This document shows positions 9,064 through 17,817 of a stretch of DNA of 64,000 bases, one piece after another (position 1 is the first letter of the stretch; the number at the start of each line of letters is the position of its first letter). The notes below the pieces were generated by a model. The model was not told where the DNA came from. It did no database searches and saw only the letters and a list, made by a program, of their open reading frames with translations. Origin of the DNA: Pseudomonas sp. URMO17WK12:I11 (GTDB taxonomy: Bacteria; Pseudomonadota; Gammaproteobacteria; Pseudomonadales; Pseudomonadaceae); NCBI RefSeq assembly GCF_007677725.1, contig NZ_VEDF01000003.1:248001-312000 (forward strand). Reading direction: 5' to 3'. Both the position numbers and the translations under genes were made by a program.

Positions 9064-9684
9064 TCAGGCGTAGGCGCGCACGTTGTTCAGCACTACCGGG
9101 CGCGCCCAGTGCGTGTCGAACTCCAGATCGTGTTGCTGCCTGGCCAAGGTCGCCTCGTCGAACGGCAGCGGCGCGGGGTCGAGCAAGTGGGTTTCGAATT
9201 CAGCGATCGGCAGGTGCAGTGGGCGGGTCGCTGGAGCCGGGCCTGGCTCCGCCAGCGGCTGACCCTGGCTCATCACCACGGGGCGCAGCCAGCTGTTGCT
9301 GAGGTCAAGCTGGCGTTGCTGCTGGATCATCTCGGCGACGCTGAAGGGCTCTGGCGCCGGCTCGAGCAGTTGCGCGTCGAGTTCGGCCTTGGGCAGAAAC
9401 AGCGGTTCAGGCGGCGCTACCATGGTGTCTTGCACCGGGCAGTTGCGCTGCAGTTCGATCATCGCCAACGCTCTGGCGCCGCCAATCGGCTCGCCGCTGT
9501 CGCGGTCGTATTGCGCCATGGCCTGGCACACGCTGTCAGGTGCTTCATCAGGCTGCTCAGCCATCGCGCGGGCAAAAAAATCCTGCCACAGGTGGCTGAC
9601 GCCGCCGAGGGCCTGAGTGTTTTGCCGACCGAAGTTGCCGACTGGCGACAAATAGGTCAAACCGATGGGAAGCGTTTCAGACAT
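9064..9684 (-). CDS. Hypothetical protein with two internal repeat units
   Basis: The product is 206 aa with no signal peptide or membrane segment. I do not recognise the family beyond recalling similar Pseudomonas hypotheticals near rsmJ. The C-terminal half holds two copies of a roughly 52-residue unit (about residues 94-145 and 154-205). Both read L.LP.AE-(L/F)-(5 residues)-L(L/D).PAP.PF, then a QQ..L/HDL stretch, then W.RPVV. The N-terminal 90 residues contain [15 protein letters not shown] and look helical. It converges with the extensin-like gene and diverges from rsmJ across 106 bp. No function can be inferred. Confidence 0.7.
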   Translation of the reverse strand: MSETLPIGLTYLSPVGNFGRQNTQALGGVSHLWQDFFARAMAEQPDEAPDSVCQAMAQYDRDSGEPIGGARALAMIELQRNCPVQDTMVAPPEPLFLPKAELDAQLLEPAPEPFSVAEMIQQQRQLDLSNSWLRPVVMSQGQPLAEPGPAPATRPLHLPIAEFETHLLDPAPLPFDEATLARQQHDLEFDTHWARPVVLNNVRAYA

Positions 9685-9790
9685 GGCAGTCGCGCGCGTT
9701 GAGCTCTGGCAGAATAGCGGGATATTGCCTGTATCGGCCGCGGCCGATGATTCATTAAGGCTTCATTCATATTTTAGAGTGCAGGGTGTG

Positions 9791-10573
9791 ATGCAAGAGC
9801 AGGAGCAGGGCGCAGGTCTGAGGGTCGAGGCGCTGACGCCGCAATACACCGAGCAGGCAATGAGCTGGGCGCAGCGCTTGGGCCTGCCGTTGGTCGATGC
9901 CAGCGCAGGCTTTGCCGTGCAGGTCGGGCCAGAGGGCCTGCAGATTCAACAACTCGGGCCACAGGCGCCAGGACCGGTGCGGGTCGACTTCGTCGAGGGC
10001 CAGGCGGCCCACCGGCGCCAGTTCGGTGGTGGTAATGGGCAGATGATCGCCAAGGCCGTGGGCATCGCCCAAGGCGTGCGCCCGCGCGTGCTCGATGCCA
10101 CTGCGGGCTTGGGCAAGGACGCCTTCGTGCTGGCCAGCCTGGGCTGCCAGATGACCTTGATCGAGCGCCAGCCGCTGATCGCCGCCTTGCTGGAGGACGG
10201 CCTGGCGCGAGCCTCCGAGGACCTGGAAGTGGCTCCGATCGTGGCGCGCATGCACCTGCTCAGCGGCAACGCCATCGAGCGTATGCGTGCCTGGGAAGGG
10301 GAGCCACCGCAGGTGATCTACCTCGATCCGATGTTCCCCCATCGTGACAAGAGCGCCTTGGTGAAGAAGGAGATGCGCGTATTTCGGCCCCTGGTCGGCG
10401 ACGACCTGGATGCGCCGGCCTTGCTCGAGGCGGCCTTGGCGCTGGCCAGCCATCGGGTGGTGGTCAAGCGGCCGCGCAAGGCGCCGATCATCGACGGGCC
10501 CAAGCCGAGCCATAGCCTGGAAGGCAAGTCGAGCCGTTATGACATCTACCCGAAAAAGGCGCTCAAGGCTTGA
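9791..10573 (+). CDS. rsmJ: 16S rRNA (guanine1516-N2)-methyltransferase
   Basis: This SAM-dependent enzyme methylates G1516 of 16S rRNA. The 260-aa product carries the AdoMet motif [18 protein letters not shown] (about 108-125), the acidic LIER strand end and the catalytic-type motif [20 protein letters not shown] (about 175). The ATG at 9791 (with AGGG just upstream) gives the usual family length; an upstream in-frame ATG at 9665 would overlap the divergent gene. Its last 11 bp overlap the 3' end of the convergent tetR gene. Confidence 0.94.
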   Translation: MQEQEQGAGLRVEALTPQYTEQAMSWAQRLGLPLVDASAGFAVQVGPEGLQIQQLGPQAPGPVRVDFVEGQAAHRRQFGGGNGQMIAKAVGIAQGVRPRVLDATAGLGKDAFVLASLGCQMTLIERQPLIAALLEDGLARASEDLEVAPIVARMHLLSGNAIERMRAWEGEPPQVIYLDPMFPHRDKSALVKKEMRVFRPLVGDDLDAPALLEAALALASHRVVVKRPRKAPIIDGPKPSHSLEGKSSRYDIYPKKALKA

Positions 10574-11192
10574 ACGCGCGAATGAACAGCGCAACCACCT
10601 CGCGTACATGCAGCTCGGCCTCGGCGCTGGCCAGCGGCGCGGCGCAGCCGAGCAGCAAGCGGTAATCCGGCGCACCCTTGACCAGGCAGAAAAAGTGCTC
10701 GGCGGCGCGCAGCGGGTTGGCGATGCGCAGCAGTCCGCGCTGGTCGATCCCGCGCAGCAGCGCCTCCATGCCGGCCAGCACCCGCTTGGGCCCGGCCTCG
10801 TAGAAGTACTGGCCCAGGCTCGGGTCCTGACTGCCTTGGGCCATGATCAGGCGGGTCAGTTTGACCGCCTCATCGCTGCTGATCAGCGCCTGAAAACCAC
10901 GGGCAATGGTCAGCAGCACCTCTTCCAGCGCAGCCCCTTCAGGGTACTCGAACAGCAGATCGGGCAGCTGGTTTTGGCAGGTTGCCATGACCGCTGAGCC
11001 GAACAGGGTCTGTTTGTCGGTGAAGTGGCTGTAGACCGTGAGTTTTGAAACACCTGCCGCCGCAGCGACCGCATCCATGCTGGTGTTGGCGTAGCCCAGG
11101 CTGAGGAACAGGGCCTTGGCTGCTTCGAGTATCGCCTCGCGCTTGGCCAGATCCTTGGGCCGCCCGGGGCCGGTGGGTGCGTCGTTGGACAT
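10563..11192 (-). CDS. TetR-family repressor of the adjacent RND pump (MexL-like)
   Basis: The 209-aa protein has an N-terminal TetR helix-turn-helix ([22 protein letters not shown], then [19 protein letters not shown], about residues 18-65) and a typical all-helical ligand/dimer domain with Cys, Arg and aromatic residues. It is divergent from the pump genes across 181 bp that contain a 16-bp perfect palindrome. By position next to rsmJ and an RND pair without its own outer-membrane protein, it corresponds to P. aeruginosa MexL. It probably represses both itself and the pump. Its inducer is unknown. Confidence 0.9.
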   Translation of the reverse strand: MSNDAPTGPGRPKDLAKREAILEAAKALFLSLGYANTSMDAVAAAAGVSKLTVYSHFTDKQTLFGSAVMATCQNQLPDLLFEYPEGAALEEVLLTIARGFQALISSDEAVKLTRLIMAQGSQDPSLGQYFYEAGPKRVLAGMEALLRGIDQRGLLRIANPLRAAEHFFCLVKGAPDYRLLLGCAAPLASAEAELHVREVVALFIRAFKP

Positions 11193-11323
11193 TGCGATCC
11201 GCGTCTGATTGAAGGGGCGCCCATCTTACAGGCTGCAAAGGTCTGCGGCTGTAGGCGACAGCGCCTGGTTATTGTTGGATTTGTTTGGGACGCCGGCTTC
11301 CCGGCCTCGGTTCCCTGATTTAA

Positions 11324-11339
11324 TATACTGGCCAGTATA
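11324..11339. promoter_or_regulatory. Palindromic operator candidate for the TetR repressor
   Basis: TATACTGGCCAGTATA is a perfect 16-bp palindrome in the divergent region, 35 nt before the adaptor start and 132 nt from the tetR start. Flanking TTAATA and TATTAA add AT-rich symmetry. Its half-sites contain TATACT, a fair -10 hexamer on both strands, so repressor binding here would block promoters in both directions. Operator function is inferred from position and symmetry. Confidence 0.65.
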
Positions 11340-11373
11340 AATATTAAAAGTGCACTTCGCGAAAGGATGCCCC

Positions 11374-12474
11374 ATGCTGCGCCATGCCTTGTCCCTTGCT
11401 TTGCCTGCCGCTGCTGCCGTGCTCCTGGCAGCCTGTGGCCAGGAGGTCGCGGCGCCTGTCGCGCCTCGCCCCGCGCTGGTGGTGCAGCCGCAGCCGGCGG
11501 CCGCTGCTGCTGACAGTTATCCTGGTGAAGTGCGCGCGCGGCAGGAGCCGGAACTGGCATTTCGGATTGGCGGCAAGGTCGTCCGCCGCTTGGTCGAGGA
11601 GGGGCAGCGGGTCAAGGTCGATCAGCCGTTGGCCGAGCTTGATCCGCAGGATGTACGCCTGCAGCTTGAAGCCAATCGCGCGCAGCTGGCCGCCGCTCAA
11701 GCCAACCTGGCGATGGTGCGCAGCGAGCACGAGCGCTACCAGAAACTGCTCGAACGGCAGATGGTCAGCCGCTCGCAATTCGATAACGCAGAGAACCTCT
11801 ATCGCGCAGGCATGGCCCGGTTGCAACAGGCCAAGGCCGAATTCGACGTGGCCGGTAACCAGGCGCAATACGCGGTGCTGCGTGCGCCGCAGGCCGGCGT
11901 GGTGGCCAAGCGCCAAGTCGAAGTGGGTCAAGTGGTGGCCGCCGGGCAGACGGTATTTACCTTGGCCGCCGATGGCGAGCGTGAGGTGGCCATCAGCCTG
12001 CCGGAACAGCAGTTCGCCCGCTTCGCCGTCGGCCAGCCGGTCAGCGTCGAATTATGGTCGCAGCCCGATGCGCGCTTCGCTGGGCGCATTCGTGAATTGT
12101 CGCCAGCGGCCGATCCGCGCTCTCGCACATTTGCTGCGCGCATCGCGTTCGATTCGGCCAAGGTTCCCGCGCAATTGGGCCAGAGTGCGCGGGTCTTCGT
12201 CGCCCATGCCGGGGTGATCGCCCTCGCTGTGCCGCTGTCGGCGGTGACGGCCGAAGACGGCCAGGCTTACGTCTGGCGCGTCAATCAGGACAGCCGCGTC
12301 GAGCGTGCGCCGGTGCGCCTGGGAGCCTATGGCAGCGAGACGGTGCCGGTGCTCGACGGCCTCTCGGCTGGTGACTGGATCGTCGCGGCGGGCGGGCATG
12401 TGCTGCGCGAGGGGCAGCAGGTGCGGCCGGTGGACCGCAGCAATCGTGCGGTGACGCTGACGGTCAAGGAGTAA
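11374..12474 (+). CDS. RND efflux periplasmic adaptor (membrane fusion lipoprotein, MexJ-like)
   Basis: The 366-aa protein links an inner-membrane RND pump to an outer-membrane channel. A lipoprotein signal ends at LLAAC (Cys21). A split lipoyl/barrel-sandwich domain follows (GGKVVRRLVEEGQRVKVDQP and AVLRAPQAGVVAKRQVEVGQ) around an alpha-hairpin (about residues 85-150), then beta-barrel and membrane-proximal domains. An earlier GTG at 11350 is in frame, but the ATG at 11374 sits behind GAAAGGATG and begins the signal peptide. The permease gene follows after 6 nt. No outer-membrane factor gene follows, as in mexJK, so a shared OprM-type channel is likely. Confidence 0.93.
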   Translation: MLRHALSLALPAAAAVLLAACGQEVAAPVAPRPALVVQPQPAAAAADSYPGEVRARQEPELAFRIGGKVVRRLVEEGQRVKVDQPLAELDPQDVRLQLEANRAQLAAAQANLAMVRSEHERYQKLLERQMVSRSQFDNAENLYRAGMARLQQAKAEFDVAGNQAQYAVLRAPQAGVVAKRQVEVGQVVAAGQTVFTLAADGEREVAISLPEQQFARFAVGQPVSVELWSQPDARFAGRIRELSPAADPRSRTFAARIAFDSAKVPAQLGQSARVFVAHAGVIALAVPLSAVTAEDGQAYVWRVNQDSRVERAPVRLGAYGSETVPVLDGLSAGDWIVAAGGHVLREGQQVRPVDRSNRAVTLTVKE

Positions 12475-12480
12475 GTCGCG

Positions 12481-15400
12481 ATGGGTTTCAACCTTTCCGC
12501 CTGGGCGTTGCGCAATCGCCAGATCGTACTGTTCCTGATGATACTGCTCGCAGCCATTGGTGCCATGTCCTACACCAAGCTCGGGCAGAGCGAGGACCCG
12601 CCGTTCACCTTCAAGGCCATGGTCGTGCGTACCCTGTGGCCTGGCGCCACCGCGGAGGAGGTGTCGCGCCAGGTCACCGAGCGCATTGAGAAAAAGCTGA
12701 TGGAAACCGGTGAGTACGAGAAGATCGTGTCGTTCTCGCGCCCGGGTGAATCGCAGGTCACCTTCATGGCGCGCGACTCGCTGCGTTCCAGCGCCATCCC
12801 CGAGCTGTGGTACCAGATCCGCAAGAAGGTTGCGGACATTCGCCACACTCTGCCGCCAGAGATCCAGGGCCCGTTTTTCAACGACGAGTTCGGCACGACC
12901 TTCGGCAATATCTACGCATTGACCGGGCAGGGTTTCGATTATGCCGTGCTCAAGGACTATGCCGACCGTATCCAGATCCAGCTGCAGCGGGTCAAGGATG
13001 TGGGCAAGGTCGAGCTGCTCGGGCTGCAGGACGAGAAGATCTGGATCGAGCTGTCGAACCTCAAGCTGGCGACCCTGGGTGTGCCGCTGCAGGCCGTGCA
13101 GCAAGCGCTGCGCGAGCAGAACGCGGTCAGCAGCGCGGGCTTTTTCGAGACCCCCAGCGAGCGCCTGCAACTGCGAGTGAGCGGGCGTTTCGACAGCGTC
13201 GAGCAGATTCGTCAGTTCCCCATCCGGGTCGCTGATCGCACCCTGCGCATCGACGATGTCGCCGAGGTTCATCGCGGCTTCAACGACCCGCCAGCGCCGC
13301 GCATGCGTTTCATGGGCGAGGACGCCATCGGCCTGGCTGTTTCGATGAAGGACGGCGGCGATATCCTGGCGCTGGGCAAGGCCCTGGAAGGTCAGTTCGA
13401 GCGCCTGGCCAGCAATCTGCCTGCCGGCATGGAGCTGCGCAAGGTGTCCGATCAGCCGGCGGCGGTCAAGGCCGGCGTCGGCGAGTTCGTCCAGGTACTG
13501 ATCGAGGCGCTGGTGATCGTGTTGCTGGTGAGCTTCTTCTCCCTGGGCCTGCGCACGGGCCTGGTGGTAGCGCTGGCGATCCCGCTGGTACTGGCCATGA
13601 CCTTCGCGGCGATGCACTACTTCGGGATCGGCCTGCACAAGATCTCCCTGGGGGCCCTGGTACTGGCGCTGGGGCTGTTGGTGGACGACGCGATCATCGC
13701 CGTGGAAATGATGGCGATCAAGATGGAACAAGGCTTCGACCGCCTCAAGGCGGCGAGCTACGCCTGGACCAGTACGGCGTTTCCGATGCTGACCGGCACC
13801 CTCATCACCGCCGCAGGCTTCTTGCCGATTGCCACGGCAGCCTCCAGCACGGGCGAGTACACCCGCTCGATCTTCCAAGTCGTGACCATCGCGCTGTTGA
13901 CTTCCTGGGTAGCGGCGGTGCTCTTCGTGCCGTACCTGGGCGAGCGCCTGCTGCCTGATCTGGCCAAGCTGCACGCGGCCCGCCATGGCCGCGACGGCCA
14001 TGCCCCGGACCCGTATGGCACGCCGTTCTACCAGCGCGTGCGGCGGGTGGTGGAGTGGTGCGTGCGGCACCGCAAGACGGTGATCGTGCTGACCATCGCC
14101 GCCTTCGTTGGCAGCATCCTGTTGTTCCGCTTCGTGCCGCAGCAGTTTTTCCCAGCCTCCGGGCGCCCTGAACTAATGGTCGATCTCAAGCTCGCCGAAG
14201 GCGCCTCGCTGGCCAATACCGCCGAGCGGGTCAAGCAGCTCGAAGCCCTGCTGCGCGAGCAGCAGGGCATCGACAACTATGTGGCCTACGTGGGGACCGG
14301 TTCGCCACGTTTCTATCTGCCCCTGGACCAACAGCTGCCGGCGGCAAGCTTTGCCCAGTTCGTGGTCCTGGCTGATTCGATGGAGGCGCGCGAGCGCTTG
14401 CGCAGTTGGCTGATCACTACCGTCGAACAGCAGTTTCCGGATTTGCGTGCGCGGGTCACGCGCCTGGAAAACGGACCGCCCGTTGGTTACCCGGTGCAGT
14501 TCCGCATCACCGGCGAACACATCGAAAAAGCCCGTACCCTGGCCCGTGAAGTGGCTGACAAGGTCCGCGAAAACCCGCATGTGGTGAATGTGCACCTGGA
14601 TTGGGAAGAGCCGAGCAAAGCGGTCTTCCTGGCCATCGATCAGGACCGTGCGCGTGCGCTTGGGGTCAGCACGGCGCACGTGTCGAGCTTCCTGCAAAGC
14701 TCGCTCACCGGCAGCACGGTCAGCCAGTACCGCGAAGACAATGAACTGATCGAGATCCTTTTGCGCGGCACTCCGCGCGAGCGCGGCGAGCTGGCAGACC
14801 TGGGCAGCCTGGCGCTGCCCACCGACAACGGCCAGAGCGTGACGCTGTCGCAGGTAGCGACCCTGCAGTATGGTTTTGAAGAAGGCATCATCTGGCACCG
14901 CAACCGTCTGCCGACGGTGACCGTGCGCGCCGATATCTACGACAAGGAGCAGCCGGCCAGCCTGGTCAAGCAAATCTTGCCGACGCTGCAGCAGATCAAG
15001 GCAGCGCTGCCTGATGGCTACTTGCTGGAAGTGGGCGGCACGGTCGAAGATGCCGAACGCGGGCAACGCTCGGTCAATGCCGGCATGCCGCTGTTCATCG
15101 TGGTGGTGCTGAGTCTGCTGATGATTCAGCTGCGCAGTTTCTCGCGCACGGTGATGGTGTTCCTCACCGCGCCGCTGGGGCTGATCGGCGTGACCCTGTT
15201 CCTCCTGGTGTTCCGTCAACCGTTCGGTTTCGTCGCCATGCTCGGCACCATCGCCCTGGCAGGAATGATCATGCGCAATTCGGTCATCCTGGTGGATCAG
15301 ATCGAGCAGGACATCGCCTCGGGGCTGGACCGCTGGCAGGCGATCATCGAGGCCACGGTGCGGCGCTTCCGGCCGATCGTGCTGACCGCGCTGGCGGCCG

Positions 15401-15546
15401 TGCTGGCGATGATCCCGTTGTCGCGTAGCGTGTTCTACGGACCGATGGCGGTGGCAATCATGGGCGGCCTGATCGTGGCCACGGCGCTGACCTTGCTGTT
15501 CCTGCCAGCGCTGTACGCTGCCTGGTTCAGGGTGAAGAAGCGCTGA
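12481..15546 (+). CDS. RND multidrug efflux permease (MexK-like)
   Basis: This 1021-aa inner-membrane proton-driven exporter is full length for the HAE/AcrB-type family. It has an N-terminal transmembrane helix (about 14-32), a first large periplasmic loop, a TM2-6 block including LVDDAIIAVEMM (TM4 aspartates needed for proton relay, about 400-412), a second periplasmic loop, and a C-terminal TM8-12 block (VFLTAPLGLIGVTLF, NSVILVDQIEQ). It is translated 6 nt after the adaptor. Substrates cannot be read from sequence; MexJK exports triclosan and erythromycin in P. aeruginosa, and transferring that here is inference. Confidence 0.94.
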   Translation: MGFNLSAWALRNRQIVLFLMILLAAIGAMSYTKLGQSEDPPFTFKAMVVRTLWPGATAEEVSRQVTERIEKKLMETGEYEKIVSFSRPGESQVTFMARDSLRSSAIPELWYQIRKKVADIRHTLPPEIQGPFFNDEFGTTFGNIYALTGQGFDYAVLKDYADRIQIQLQRVKDVGKVELLGLQDEKIWIELSNLKLATLGVPLQAVQQALREQNAVSSAGFFETPSERLQLRVSGRFDSVEQIRQFPIRVADRTLRIDDVAEVHRGFNDPPAPRMRFMGEDAIGLAVSMKDGGDILALGKALEGQFERLASNLPAGMELRKVSDQPAAVKAGVGEFVQVLIEALVIVLLVSFFSLGLRTGLVVALAIPLVLAMTFAAMHYFGIGLHKISLGALVLALGLLVDDAIIAVEMMAIKMEQGFDRLKAASYAWTSTAFPMLTGTLITAAGFLPIATAASSTGEYTRSIFQVVTIALLTSWVAAVLFVPYLGERLLPDLAKLHAARHGRDGHAPDPYGTPFYQRVRRVVEWCVRHRKTVIVLTIAAFVGSILLFRFVPQQFFPASGRPELMVDLKLAEGASLANTAERVKQLEALLREQQGIDNYVAYVGTGSPRFYLPLDQQLPAASFAQFVVLADSMEARERLRSWLITTVEQQFPDLRARVTRLENGPPVGYPVQFRITGEHIEKARTLAREVADKVRENPHVVNVHLDWEEPSKAVFLAIDQDRARALGVSTAHVSSFLQSSLTGSTVSQYREDNELIEILLRGTPRERGELADLGSLALPTDNGQSVTLSQVATLQYGFEEGIIWHRNRLPTVTVRADIYDKEQPASLVKQILPTLQQIKAALPDGYLLEVGGTVEDAERGQRSVNAGMPLFIVVVLSLLMIQLRSFSRTVMVFLTAPLGLIGVTLFLLVFRQPFGFVAMLGTIALAGMIMRNSVILVDQIEQDIASGLDRWQAIIEATVRRFRPIVLTALAAVLAMIPLSRSVFYGPMAVAIMGGLIVATALTLLFLPALYAAWFRVKKR

Positions 15547-15555
15547 GCCTGAAAA

Positions 15556-15577
15556 GGGCGAGCGCTGGCGCTCGCCC
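15556..15577 (-). terminator. Bidirectional-type terminator between RND operon and YbaY-like gene
   Basis: GGGCGAGCGC, TG, GCGCTCGCCC forms a 10-bp stem. On the minus strand it is followed by TTTTC, giving a proper intrinsic terminator for the gene ending at 15598. On the plus strand, 9 nt after the RND stop, it lacks a U-tract. Confidence 0.7.
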
Positions 15578-15597
15578 TCGCTAGGTGATGCTCAGGG

Positions 15598-15999
15598 TTA
15601 CCAATCGACGCAAGCGCTGGTGAGGCCTACGCACGGACCGTGCATGCGCGCGGGACGTGGGGCGACCCATGCATCAGGCTCGGCCACGAACGTGGTGCGC
15701 CATTCCAGGCGGTCGCCGTTGCGCCCGTTGCTGTTGATCCGATAACGCACTCGCACCTCATAGCGACGACCGGCTTTTACGTGATTGTCATCGATGATGA
15801 AGCTGAACGTCTGCGGCAGCGCCAGTGCGCCGTTTCGCTTCAGGGTGACGACAGGGTGCATAAACAACTTCCCCTCTGCTGCGCCCCTGCCTTGCAGCTC
15901 CTCGCTGAGAACCAGTTCATAACCTGCCGAGGCATCGGGTGCCATGCCCTTCAGGTCGTTATGGTCTATGCAGATCTGCACGCTGGATTGGTCGGACAT
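15598..15999 (-). CDS. Small YbaY/YscW-like beta-rich protein, no signal peptide
   Basis: The 133-aa product has alternating beta strands, with FSFIIDDNHVKAGRRYEVRVRYRI closest to the YbaY-type core of its neighbours (compare VKPGHRYALSARIE at 16874-17272). Similarity to the other two copies is weak, so it is a divergent member at best. It has no signal peptide or lipobox. The ATG at 15999 has AGGAGC about 8 nt upstream. The C-terminus carries two cysteines (HGPCVGLTSACVDW) not shared with the others. Function unknown. Confidence 0.65.
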   Translation of the reverse strand: MSDQSSVQICIDHNDLKGMAPDASAGYELVLSEELQGRGAAEGKLFMHPVVTLKRNGALALPQTFSFIIDDNHVKAGRRYEVRVRYRINSNGRNGDRLEWRTTFVAEPDAWVAPRPARMHGPCVGLTSACVDW

Positions 16000-16161
16000 T
16001 GTTGAAGCTCCTGGTGGATAGGCGCTTCAAGCATGCAAGCGATCGGTTAGCGATGGAGGATGGAAGTCACGCCCGGGCTGGATGTCCGTCACGCGGAGCA
16101 GGACGCTTGGTGGTGGTGCTGCAAGGCGTATTGAACGTCCTTGCAGCGGTCTTGCGCGACG

Positions 16162-16848
16162 TTAAAGCGCGCCGAAGACTTTCTTGGCCAGGCTGGTGGC
16201 GGCCTGTGCGGGGTTTTGGCGGATGCTTTGCTCTTGCTTGGCGATCATTTCGAACAGGCCGTCGAGCGCTTTCTCGGTGACGTAGTTCTCGATGTTGGCG
16301 TCATTCTTGATCAGACCCAAGCCTTTGGCCTGACCGGCGAAGGCGTTGTATTGCTGGGCGACGCCGACCTGGTCGGTGGCCTGTTTGACGATGGGCAGGA
16401 ACTTGGCGCGGATCTGTTCGCGGCTGCTCTTGTTCAGGTACTGGGTAGCCGAATCGGCGCCGCCGCTGAGAATGCCCTTGGCATCGGTCACGGTCATCTT
16501 CTTCACGGCGTCGACCAGAATGGCCTGGGCCTGCGGCACCGCGGCCTCGGCGGCTTTGTTCATGCTGGTTTCCAGGGCTTCGACCTGGTCACCCTTGCCG
16601 AACATTTTCATGGCCTTGGCGGCCTTGCCCAGGTTGCCCGGCAGCTCGATGCGCACATCGGGGTTATTGCTGAAACCACCCGGTGTACTCAGTTGCTTGA
16701 CGGCAACCTGGGCGCCTTGGGTGAGGGCGTCCTTCAGGCCGGCGCTGGCATCGGACTGGCTCAGGTCGCCCAGCGAAAGGGCGAGGGCGCTGGCTGACAG
16801 CAGCAGGCCGGCGCACAGTGTGGTAAAGCGCAGGGAGGCGCGGATCAT
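16162..16848 (-). CDS. DUF4197 domain-containing exported protein
   Basis: The 228-aa protein has a Sec signal peptide (about residues 1-24, ending ASALA). The rest is the helical DUF4197 region: SAGLKDALTQGAQVAVKQL near residue 35, VRIELPGNLGKAAKAMK near 65, and NYVTEKALDGLFEMIAKQE near 190. It is predicted periplasmic; the family function is unknown. The ATG at 16848 has AAGGAAC upstream and starts the signal peptide; a longer in-frame reading to 16923 would run into the neighbouring gene. It lies between members of the YbaY-like group. Confidence 0.88.
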   Translation of the reverse strand: MIRASLRFTTLCAGLLLSASALALSLGDLSQSDASAGLKDALTQGAQVAVKQLSTPGGFSNNPDVRIELPGNLGKAAKAMKMFGKGDQVEALETSMNKAAEAAVPQAQAILVDAVKKMTVTDAKGILSGGADSATQYLNKSSREQIRAKFLPIVKQATDQVGVAQQYNAFAGQAKGLGLIKNDANIENYVTEKALDGLFEMIAKQEQSIRQNPAQAATSLAKKVFGAL

Positions 16849-16873
16849 GGGTTGTTCCTTGAAGTGAATGAGG

Positions 16874-17272
16874 CTATCGCACCGGGTCAACTTTGACCCG
16901 CACCGGCTGCTGGTCGCTGCCATCGAGCGTCACGCCGTGGTGTTCGGTATTGATGAACAGCAATTTGCCAGCCATCTCGATACGCGCACTGAGCGCATAG
17001 CGGTGACCTGGCTTGACCTGGGCACGGTCGTAGTCAAGGTGGAACGGCAGCGGCACATTGCCGTTGATCGGGCCGGCCTGGCGGGCCAGGGTCACGGCAG
17101 GCGCGTCCATCAGCGAGACGTCTTGCAACTCGACGCTCAGGGTCGCATTGGGCGGCAGGGCGATGCGCTGCAAGTAGAAAACTTCGCCATCCAGGCTTGC
17201 CTGGTCAGAGGGGCTGTGGCTGGAGCAGGCTGCGAGCAGGGATGCGCAACACAGCATAAAGAGCTTTTTCAT
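16874..17272 (-). CDS. YbaY-family lipoprotein
   Basis: The 132-aa product has a lipoprotein signal (MKKLFMLCC...LLAACSSH, lipid Cys about residue 16) and one YbaY/YscW-type beta-sandwich domain. Core motifs are SVELQDVSLMDAPAVTLARQ, VKPGHRYALSARIE and GKLLFINTEHHGV. The family includes YscW-like pilotins and YbaY, usually seen as envelope lipoproteins of unknown role. The ATG at 17272 is preceded by GGAG. It is clearly paralogous to the protein at 17345-17746. Confidence 0.88.
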   Translation of the reverse strand: MKKLFMLCCASLLAACSSHSPSDQASLDGEVFYLQRIALPPNATLSVELQDVSLMDAPAVTLARQAGPINGNVPLPFHLDYDRAQVKPGHRYALSARIEMAGKLLFINTEHHGVTLDGSDQQPVRVKVDPVR

Positions 17273-17344
17273 GGAATCTCCGTAGACCTTGAAGCTGGCT
17301 TGTGACCAGCTCCAGGACTTTAGCGGATTTTCCGCGTGCAGTGG

Positions 17345-17746
17345 TCAGTCCAGACGGTTGCCGCCGTGGATGCCTTCAGGCACGTTACCGCCGTGGATAC
17401 CGGCAATCGCACTGGCCACCTTGTCCACGACCACTCGCTGAGTGCCACAGGCATCAGGCAGATCGACCCGATGCTCAGTGGTGTTGATGTACAGCAGTTT
17501 GCCATCCTGTTCGATACACACCGCCAGCGCATAGCTGTGCCGCGGGTCGATCTGGTTGGCATCGAAGCTCAGCGACAGCCTGGCTGGCAGCAAACCTGCG
17601 CAGCGCACGTTCAACTGGGCCAGCGCGACCGAGGGCGCGTCAGCCAGGGAAACATCGAGCAAGCTGAGCTGAATCTGCGCGGCGGCTGGCAGCACATTGT
17701 CAGCGGTCGAGACGATTTCAACATCGATGGATTTCAGTAGCGTCAT
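17345..17746 (-). CDS. YbaY-like protein without signal peptide, C-terminal IHGGN repeats
   Basis: The 133-aa product is a paralogue of the upstream-numbered YbaY lipoprotein: LSLLDVSLADAPSVALAQ aligns with VELQDVSLMDAPAVTLAR, and IEQDGKLLYINTTEHRV with IEMAGKLLFINTEHHGV. It lacks a signal peptide, so it is either cytoplasmic or exported by another route. The C-terminus ends with a direct repeat, GIHGGN-VPE-GIHGGN, encoded by near-identical DNA. AAGGAG lies 8 nt before the ATG at 17746. It is probably the first gene of the minus-strand run down to 15598. Function unknown. Confidence 0.75.
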   Translation of the reverse strand: MTLLKSIDVEIVSTADNVLPAAAQIQLSLLDVSLADAPSVALAQLNVRCAGLLPARLSLSFDANQIDPRHSYALAVCIEQDGKLLYINTTEHRVDLPDACGTQRVVVDKVASAIAGIHGGNVPEGIHGGNRLD

Positions 17747-17817
17747 GTTGGAACTCCTTGAGGGGATCGAGCGCGATGATGCTGATCCCTCTCGAAGGTC
17801 GGGCGCAGGCTGAACGG

